Shown one piece after another: positions 1-3,968 of a DNA stretch of 7,080 nucleotides. Within the stretch, counting starts at the first letter, position 1, and each line of letters begins with the position of its first letter. Position numbers and translations under genes: made by a program. The notes under the pieces are model-generated. The model worked only from the letters and a program-made list of their open reading frames with translations, made no database searches and was not told where the DNA came from. Source of the stretch: Treponema sp. Lineage in GTDB: Bacteria > Spirochaetota > Spirochaetia > Treponematales > Breznakiellaceae. The stretch lies in assembly GCA_031288815.1 (NCBI GenBank), contig JAITQR010000248.1, positions 1 to 7,080 on the forward strand, given 5' to 3'.

Positions 1-306
1 ATCATCCTGCCCCAGACCATCACTATCGTCCTGCCGCCCCTGGCGAATCAGGCGGTAAACCTTATCAAAAATACTCCCACCCTGGCGCTGATAGCCGGGG
101 GCGATCTGATGTACCGGGCCGATTCCTGGGCCAGCAACGGTACCCTGAGCTACGGTCCCGCTTACCTGATCACCGGCCTCCTCTACTTCCTCCTCTGTTT
201 CCCCCTGGTCACCTGGGCCCGGCGGCACGAGGTACGGATAAAGAGCCGGGATACCCGGGAAAACGGCGGGGAGCCCGCCGTGCCGTCGACAGGAGGCGTA
301 AAATGA
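1..306 (+). CDS. Polar amino-acid ABC transporter, permease subunit (C-terminal part, cut by window start)
   Basis: Reading frame 1 is open from the first base to a TGA at 304-306, so about 101 codons of a longer gene are visible. The window opens on IILPQ, which matches the end of the cytoplasmic EAA loop that docks the ATP-binding subunit in binding-protein-dependent importers. It continues with LANQAVNLIKNTPTLALIA, typical of the HisM/GlnP family, then a last membrane helix (about residues 52-73) and a charged tail. The stop overlaps the ATG of the next permease gene (ATGA), so the two are probably translationally coupled and form the heterodimeric channel of one importer. The residues fit histidine/glutamate/glutamine-type systems, but the substrate cannot be told. 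The N-terminus, and probably the ATPase and binding-protein genes, lie outside the window. Confidence 0.88.
   Translation: MILPQTITIVLPPLANQAVNLIKNTPTLALIAGGDLMYRADSWASNGTLSYGPAYLITGLLYFLLCFPLVTWARRHEVRIKSRDTRENGGEPAVPSTGGVK
291..296 (+). promoter_or_regulatory. Ribosome binding site of the second permease gene
   Basis: AGGAGG lies 6 nt before the ATG at 303-305, inside the end of the upstream permease gene. It fixes the start codon and supports coupled translation of the two overlapping genes. Confidence 0.85.
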
Positions 307-992
307 GCCCCCAGATCTTCGCCGATATCTTTACCCCGGTAAACCTGCGGTACATCTTCATGGGTCTCCGCACGACCATACTGGTTTCCCTTTCCACCGT
401 GCTGCTCTCCGTCTTGTTGGGCACTTTTTTGGCCCTGTGCCGGAACTACGAAAAACAGCTTCTGGGGAGGATCGCCTCGATTTACATTGAAGTGTTCCGC
501 AGTACCCCCCTGCTCCTGTGGATTCTGATCTGCGTGTTCATGCTGCCCTTCGGCACCTACCTTGTCCGGGGGACCCTGGGGCTTACCCTTTACACTTCAT
601 CGGTTATCGCGGAAATCGTGCGGGGAGGGCTCAACTCCATCGCCAAAGGCCAGTTTGAGGCCGCCAGGTCCCAGGGCTTCAGTTTTTTCCAGACCCTGAG
701 CTACATCGTGCTGCCCCAGTGTTTCCAGCGGATCGTTCCCTCCCTGATGAGCCAGATCATCACCACCATCAAGGACACGAGCTTCTTCGCGCAGTTTGCC
801 ATCGCGGAATTTTTCTTCAACACCAAGAACCTGATGGGGGTTATCTCCCGAAACACGCCGATCACCAGCGCCCATGTCTTTGTGCTGTATTGCTTTATCG
901 CCCTGACCTACTTCCTTATCAACTTCAGCCTCTCCTGTATCGTCCGCAAGCTTGCCCACGGAGACCGGAGCGTACAGTTCTACGACGAGTAG
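303..992 (+). CDS. Polar amino-acid ABC transporter, second permease subunit (HisM/GlnP family)
   Basis: This 229-residue inner-membrane protein has the usual size for amino-acid importer permeases. Hydrophobic helices are visible at about residues 24-46, 70-88, 91-107 and 190-213. FRSTPLLLW (65-73) is a family hallmark. The EAA loop at about 118-138 is intact, with E119-A120-A121, G125 and the closing LPQ (137-139); this loop contacts the nucleotide-binding subunit. The start is fixed by AGGAGG 6 nt upstream, and the ATG overlaps the stop of the preceding permease gene, so the pair likely forms one channel. Its end overlaps by 13 bp the end of the convergent small membrane gene. The substrate is inferred only as a polar amino acid. 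No ATP-binding subunit follows, so that gene must be elsewhere, probably upstream. Confidence 0.93.
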   Translation: MSPQIFADIFTPVNLRYIFMGLRTTILVSLSTVLLSVLLGTFLALCRNYEKQLLGRIASIYIEVFRSTPLLLWILICVFMLPFGTYLVRGTLGLTLYTSSVIAEIVRGGLNSIAKGQFEAARSQGFSFFQTLSYIVLPQCFQRIVPSLMSQIITTIKDTSFFAQFAIAEFFFNTKNLMGVISRNTPITSAHVFVLYCFIALTYFLINFSLSCIVRKLAHGDRSVQFYDE

Positions 993-1357
993 GGATTGTT
1001 TTCGTCTAAGGCTTCTGTTTTCCTCTCCGTTGTTTTTCGCTGTTCCTTGAGGGAAAGAAACACCACCATTCCCAGGAAGGCCAAAAGGAACAACATAACA
1101 ATCACCAGAACGAAGGTGTTGGTCTTTGTTGGAGGCTCGGGTTCTTCCACGGCAAGGAAATCCGGCATAACCGCCTCTCCGCCGCCGTCTCCCAGGCTCA
1201 GCAGCACGATGATGCCGCAGACCAGCACCGAAAGAATCACCGCCCCCAGGGCAATAAGGGCGGCAAGACGCACAATCCGGGAGCTTTCTTTGGAAAGGGC
1301 AAAATAGACAATGACACCCAAAAAACCCAGCGCTATGGGGATTATTACAAAAAGCAT
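980..1357 (-). CDS. Small protein with three predicted membrane segments, function unknown
   Basis: I do not recognise this 125-residue protein. It has hydrophobic segments at about residues 2-22, 31-54 and 81-103. An acidic, proline-rich loop (EEPEPPTK, 71-78) joins the second and third, and the tail is hydrophilic and charged (104-125). The ATG at 1355-1357 is chosen because the first helix begins there. The frame stays open upstream, but that part only mirrors the ferredoxin gene on the other strand. A perfect TATAAT at 1364-1369 sits so close that transcription would begin at or next to the ATG, and no Shine-Dalgarno is visible. The gene is convergent with the permease, and their last 13 bp overlap. 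It fills a stretch that would otherwise be empty, and the regular hydrophobic pattern supports a real gene. The hydrophobic first segment could also act as an uncleaved signal. Confidence 0.72.
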   Translation of the reverse strand: MLFVIIPIALGFLGVIVYFALSKESSRIVRLAALIALGAVILSVLVCGIIVLLSLGDGGGEAVMPDFLAVEEPEPPTKTNTFVLVIVMLFLLAFLGMVVFLSLKEQRKTTERKTEALDENNPYSS

Positions 1358-1363
1358 AGATTT

Positions 1364-1369
1364 ATTATA
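1364..1369 (-). promoter_or_regulatory. Candidate -10 box of the small membrane protein gene
   Basis: On the minus strand this reads TATAAT, a perfect match to the sigma-70 -10 consensus. Counting 7 nt on from its last base puts the transcription start at about 1357, which is the A of the ATG, so the mRNA would be leaderless or nearly so. No good -35 hexamer stands 16-18 nt upstream, which lowers confidence. Confidence 0.45.
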
Positions 1370-1403
1370 CTTGAAATCCCATCTTTCATATAGTATCCTT
1401 GTG

Positions 1404-1409
1404 TATATT
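1404..1409 (+). promoter_or_regulatory. Weak candidate -10 box for the ferredoxin gene
   Basis: TATATT lies about 60 nt before the ferredoxin ATG, in the short AT-rich gap between two divergent genes. The best -35 at normal spacing (ATCTTT, 1381-1386) is poor. A promoter is expected in this gap because the gene to the left runs the other way, but the exact position is uncertain. Confidence 0.25.
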
Positions 1410-1456
1410 ATTAAAGAACCATAACAGGCTCCCTGGGGGCCAAATTTTCCGGCAGA

Positions 1457-1462
1457 GAGAGG
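1457..1462 (+). promoter_or_regulatory. Ribosome binding site of the ferredoxin gene
   Basis: GAGAGG lies 6 nt before the ATG at 1469-1471 and fixes the start of this very short gene. Confidence 0.7.
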
Positions 1463-1468
1463 TAAACC

Positions 1469-1636
1469 ATGGCTTACAAGATTTCCGATGCCTGCATTAA
1501 TTGCGGCGCCTGCGAAGGCGAATGTCCGACCAGCGCAATCTCCGAAAAAGACGGCAAACGCTGGATTGATCCCGCCAAGTGTGTGGATTGCGGTACCTGT
1601 ACCGGCGCCTGTCCGGTAGAAGCTATCGCCCAGTAG
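1469..1636 (+). CDS. 2[4Fe-4S] ferredoxin, clostridial type
   Basis: This 55-residue protein begins MAYKISDACINCGACEGECP and ends ACPVEAIAQ. Two cluster motifs are complete: C9-x2-C12-x2-C15-x3-C19-P and C38-x2-C41-x2-C44-x3-C48-P. As in known clostridial ferredoxins, the first three cysteines of each motif and the last of the other would bind one cubane cluster. The length matches the classical clostridial ferredoxins. It is a soluble cytoplasmic low-potential electron carrier, expected to serve enzymes such as pyruvate:ferredoxin oxidoreductase, hydrogenase or an Rnf complex; none of these is in the window, so its partner is unknown. The stop is 11 nt before the TTG start of the M23 gene. 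A strong terminator 50 nt after the stop probably ends most ferredoxin transcripts. Confidence 0.95.
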   Translation: MAYKISDACINCGACEGECPTSAISEKDGKRWIDPAKCVDCGTCTGACPVEAIAQ

Positions 1637-1640
1637 GAGG
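1635..1640 (+). promoter_or_regulatory. Ribosome binding site deciding the TTG start of the M23 gene
   Basis: AGGAGG overlaps the ferredoxin stop codon and stands 7 nt before TTG at 1648-1650. It is the only strong site near the start of this frame. Other in-frame starts (GTG 1663, TTG 1669) have no such sequence at a workable distance. Confidence 0.75.
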
Positions 1641-1647
1641 CCGGCTA

Positions 1648-2724
1648 TTGAACGGAAAAGGCGTGTCATTGATACATGCCTTTACAAGGCAAGGGGTAAC
1701 CCTTGCCTTTTTTTTGTCCCTTCTGGGTTTAGCCGTTTCCTTCCCCGGAGCGGCGGAGGAAAGACCGGCCTATCCGCTTTCCGGCGGTGAGTCTTCCGGC
1801 GCGGCCCCCCCGGCGGATTTGCCCCTAATCGGCCGGCTGGACTACGGAGACACGGTGTTCAGGCAGTACCTGGAAGATATTGAAGCCACCAGGCGGAGGA
1901 TCTTTAACCGGCAGCGCAGCGGGGAAAGCGCCGGGATCCTGGCCGGAGCCCTCACCATCTACCGCTACGCCCTCCGGGAGGAGGATGACATCTTTTCCCT
2001 CGCCGCCCGTTGTAACGTCCCTTACGCGGCCCTGGCTACCCTCAACCGCCTGAGCCACCCCTCGGGCCTGGGAAATCTGGAATATATCCTGCTTCCCTCG
2101 GGCCCGGGGATCTTCGTTCCCCTGGAGCCTGTTTCCGATATTGAGCTTCTCCTTGTTTCCGCCCGGATCGGCCGGCCCGAGGATCAGGGGGCGGCGATCA
2201 GTGTAAGGAGATCCGCCCCGGACAAGGCCGGGGAGAAAGCCCGGAACGCGGAGCCGGAGGCGTTCCTGTTCTATCCGGGGGACGATTTCAGCCCCACCGA
2301 GCGGATCTTCTTTCTCAACAGCGGTTTCCGCTTTCCCCTGCGGGCTTACCGGCTTACCAGTTCCTTCGGCATGAGGCAAAATCCCGTTACCGGCAGCTAC
2401 CGTTTTCATGAAGGCTTGGATCTGGCGGCGCCGGAGGGGACCGAGGTGTTTGCCGCCGGAGGCGGAACGGTGACTGAAACCGGTTACGATCCGGTGTACG
2501 GCAACTATGTGATCCTCCGGCATGGGGACAACTGGACAAGCCTTTACGGTCACCTGTCGAGAACGGAGATCACCTTGCGCCAGGAAGTTCGATCCGGTAG
2601 TCTAATAGGTAGAGTAGGATCTACAGGCCAGTCCACCGGTCCTCATCTCCATTTCGAGCTTAGACGGAACGGAAGGGCTCAAGATCCGGGTAAATATCTA
2701 TTTCAACAAGGGAATGATCGGTGA
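1648..2724 (+). CDS. Secreted LysM/M23-family peptidoglycan endopeptidase
   Basis: This 358-residue exported protein begins at TTG behind a perfect AGGAGG. The signal peptide covers about residues 1-36: arginine at 14, a hydrophobic core VTLAFFLSLLGLAVSF, and probable cleavage after PGAA. A LysM-like peptidoglycan-binding domain lies at about 103-151, with YALREEDDIFSLAARCNVPY, then LNRL and LLPS. The M23 (LytM-type) zinc peptidase domain fills the C-terminus from about residue 237. Expected zinc ligands are H254 and D258 (HEGLD) and H335 (HLHFE), with H302 (YGHL) and H333 as catalytic histidines. All are present, so it should be active in cutting peptide cross-links in the periplasm. The stop overlaps the next gene (GTGA). 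An intrinsic terminator is embedded in the signal-peptide codons, which is odd. It resembles the LysM/M23 proteins of treponemes, possibly T. pallidum Tp0155 (from memory, not checked). Confidence 0.9.
   Translation: MNGKGVSLIHAFTRQGVTLAFFLSLLGLAVSFPGAAEERPAYPLSGGESSGAAPPADLPLIGRLDYGDTVFRQYLEDIEATRRRIFNRQRSGESAGILAGALTIYRYALREEDDIFSLAARCNVPYAALATLNRLSHPSGLGNLEYILLPSGPGIFVPLEPVSDIELLLVSARIGRPEDQGAAISVRRSAPDKAGEKARNAEPEAFLFYPGDDFSPTERIFFLNSGFRFPLRAYRLTSSFGMRQNPVTGSYRFHEGLDLAAPEGTEVFAAGGGTVTETGYDPVYGNYVILRHGDNWTSLYGHLSRTEITLRQEVRSGSLIGRVGSTGQSTGPHLHFELRRNGRAQDPGKYLFQQGNDR
1686..1715 (+). terminator. Intrinsic terminator of the ferredoxin mRNA, inside the M23 coding sequence
   Basis: A perfect 10-bp stem, AAGGCAAGGG (1686-1695) with CCCTTGCCTT (1700-1709), closes a GTAA loop. 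An eight-T run (1708-1715) begins within the last two stem bases. It has every textbook trait of a Rho-independent terminator and lies 50 nt after the ferredoxin stop. It also codes for residues of the M23 signal peptide, so it may act as an attenuator of the downstream pair. Confidence 0.85.
2708..2713 (+). promoter_or_regulatory. Ribosome binding site of the PEGA-like protein gene
   Basis: AAGGGA lies 7 nt before the GTG at 2721-2723, inside the last codons of the M23 gene. It supports GTG as the start and coupled translation. Confidence 0.55.
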
Positions 2725-3704
2725 AGAGCCTTTATTGTGCTTTTATTTATCTGCTTTTCGTCAATATCTGCGTGCAGACCAAGGCCGAGGATCTGCGCGT
2801 TTTGGTGGCGGGTAACCTGGAAGTATCCAAAGACAACGGCCCCGGGCTGTCGATCCCCTTGGCCTACAACAATTCCGCGGTCATCATGATGGGCAAGGAA
2901 GCCCGCTTCTTCCGGGGGGTAGAGCTGGAGCTTTCCGCGCCTCAGCGCTGGCTCCCCTATCAGGGCAGCCTTGCCGTTGCCGCCTACAGCGAGCTGGACC
3001 AGGTTCCCGAGACCGGCGTAACGGACCTTAAAGGCAGGGGCTTTTTATATGAACCCCTGCCCGCCAAACTGCAAACCGTTTACCAGATACCCCTCCGGGC
3101 GGGGCACAACATGCGTTCAAGTCCCTATGCCACGGTGCTGCCGGTCATTTCCCCCGAATCTTTCCCCATTGTGTTCCGGATCATGCCGATACTCAAAGGT
3201 TTAACCGAGGAACTGGAAACCATGTGGTTCCGGCTGAGCGCCAAGCCGATCCTCAGCGACGAGGGAGCGGTGCGGATCAGCTTCCGTTACCCGGAACAGC
3301 TTGTCGGGAAACCTTTCGCGATGCTGATAGACGATACGGTTGTGGATAATCCGGGGGAAGAGCGGCTCCTTAAGGAAGGGGAACACCACCTGATGATCCT
3401 CTCCGACGACTACCGGAACGAAAGCCGCCGTTTTCTTATCGAACGGGCCAAAGTGCTGGATCTGACCATCGAGCTGCAGGATCCCACCCCGCTTATCATT
3501 TTCGAGGCCCCCGAAGACGCCAGGATCTTTCTGGACAACGAGCCGGTAACCCTGGGTCTTACCCCGGTTCCGGTGGACCCGGGGCCTCATGAGGTGCGTT
3601 TCCAGGTAAGCGACTACGCGATCGTCCGGCGGATAACGGTTCAACGCGGGAAAACCTACCGGGTAGCCTTGGCGGTGGATGTAAATATTAGCGAATCCGA
3701 ATGA
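2721..3704 (+). CDS. Secreted protein with two tandem PEGA-like units, function unknown
   Basis: This 327-residue protein starts at GTG, overlapping the M23 stop by 4 bp. A signal peptide is clear: K2, a hydrophobic core at 4-18, and probable cleavage after TKA (20-22). C17 is in a poor lipobox context, so a lipoprotein is less likely. I do not recognise the region 23-190. The C-terminus holds two related beta-rich units. The first (about 196-252) contains LLKEGEHHLMILSDDYRNE. The second (about 256-322) contains IFLDNEPVTLGLTPVPV, then PGPHEVRFQVSDY and GKTYRVAL. The second matches the PEGA pattern of a small strand pair followed by G-x-H-x-[VL] and an aromatic; the first is a more diverged copy. 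PEGA domains are known in bacterial surface and periplasmic proteins but have no firm general function. Coupling to the hydrolase suggests a partner or regulator acting in the same envelope space. Confidence 0.8.
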   Translation: MKSLYCAFIYLLFVNICVQTKAEDLRVLVAGNLEVSKDNGPGLSIPLAYNNSAVIMMGKEARFFRGVELELSAPQRWLPYQGSLAVAAYSELDQVPETGVTDLKGRGFLYEPLPAKLQTVYQIPLRAGHNMRSSPYATVLPVISPESFPIVFRIMPILKGLTEELETMWFRLSAKPILSDEGAVRISFRYPEQLVGKPFAMLIDDTVVDNPGEERLLKEGEHHLMILSDDYRNESRRFLIERAKVLDLTIELQDPTPLIIFEAPEDARIFLDNEPVTLGLTPVPVDPGPHEVRFQVSDYAIVRRITVQRGKTYRVALAVDVNISESE

Positions 3705-3721
3705 TATTTTTGTGATTTTTA

Positions 3722-3750
3722 TTCAAGTACCGGTGTTTTTCGCCGATAAA
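3722..3750 (+). promoter_or_regulatory. Weak candidate promoter in front of the 3755-3844 structured element
   Basis: TTCAAG (3722-3727) and GATAAA (3745-3750) are separated by 17 nt. Each is an imperfect match to the sigma-70 hexamers. The predicted start, about 3757, falls at the left foot of the hairpin described next. The match is weak and could be chance in an AT-rich stretch. Confidence 0.25.
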
Positions 3751-3754
3751 TAAA

Positions 3755-3844
3755 ATGTCGGACCTATAGTTCCCCTCCCAAATCACTATATCTCCGATAT
3801 GCCTAAGGGCATGGCCGGTCGCGTATGCGGCCGGCCTTTTTTTT
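3755..3844 (+). ncRNA. Candidate small RNA: hairpin with C-rich loop followed by a terminator
   Basis: Bases 3755-3762 pair with 3793-3800 (one G-T pair), then a symmetric 2x2 internal loop, then TATAGT (3765-3770) pairs with ACTATA (3785-3790). The 14-nt loop is TCCCCTCCCAAATC and displays CCTCC, the same core as the anti-Shine-Dalgarno end of 16S rRNA. A strong terminator follows 12 nt later. Hairpin, exposed C-rich loop and terminator together resemble known bacterial small RNAs that pair with ribosome binding sites. No reading frame of interest covers it. The alternative is a structured 3' untranslated region of the PEGA-like gene, whose stop is 50 nt upstream. The structure is seen in the sequence; the role is inference. 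Confidence 0.4.
3813..3844 (+). terminator. Strong intrinsic terminator at the end of the plus-strand block
   Basis: GGCCGGTCGC (3813-3822) pairs with GCGGCCGGCC (3827-3836) through ten pairs, one of them T-G, around a GTAT loop. Eight T follow (3837-3844). It ends either the M23/PEGA-like transcript or a small RNA starting near 3757. There is no T run for the other strand, so it works in one direction. Confidence 0.88.
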
Positions 3845-3883
3845 CGCGGCGAAGGGGACATACAGTTTCCATGGCCGGGGATC

Positions 3884-3921
3884 AAAAAAGGATAAATCCC
3901 CGCCCGCTATCGCCGGGGATT
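3884..3921 (-). terminator. Probable terminator of the DUF4139 transcript
   Basis: Read on the minus strand, AATCCCCG (3921-3914) pairs with CGGGGATT (3902-3895) around an 11-nt loop, and six T follow (3889-3884) after a 5-nt gap. It lies about 48 nt past the DUF4139 stop. The long loop and the gap before the T run make it weaker than the plus-strand terminator nearby. Confidence 0.5.
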
Positions 3922-3925
3922 ACCA

Positions 3926-3945
3926 CGGGCAGACGCTTCTGCCCG
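3926..3945. repeat. Perfect 8-bp inverted repeat downstream of the DUF4139 gene
   Basis: CGGGCAGA (3926-3933) and TCTGCCCG (3938-3945) form a perfect stem with a CGCT tetraloop. No T run follows directly on either strand. On the minus strand it comes just before the terminator hairpin and may protect the 3' end of the DUF4139 mRNA. Confidence 0.6.
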
Positions 3946-3968
3946 GCGTGTTAACGGGCGCCTCGGCC

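Noticed and set aside
1579..1647. ATG start for the M23 gene at 1579
   Set aside because: It lies inside the ferredoxin gene with no ribosome site and would put 23 extra residues before the signal peptide. TTG at 1648 behind AGGAGG fits better.
1358..1669. Upstream extension of the minus-strand membrane-protein frame to 229 residues
   Set aside because: This part is the mirror of the ferredoxin gene, whose cysteine motifs are unmistakable. The natural membrane-protein start is the ATG at 1355-1357.
1825..2553. 242-codon open frame on the minus strand
   Set aside because: It is antisense to the M23 gene. Its product has no recognisable domain; long shadow frames are common in GC-rich DNA.
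3201..3644. 147-codon open frame on the minus strand
   Set aside because: It is antisense to the PEGA-like gene, with no family features and no ribosome site of note.
3688..3885. 65-codon open frame on the minus strand in the intergenic gap
   Set aside because: It runs through the strong terminator and the hairpin region and has a composition unlike a real protein. RNA structure explains this stretch better.
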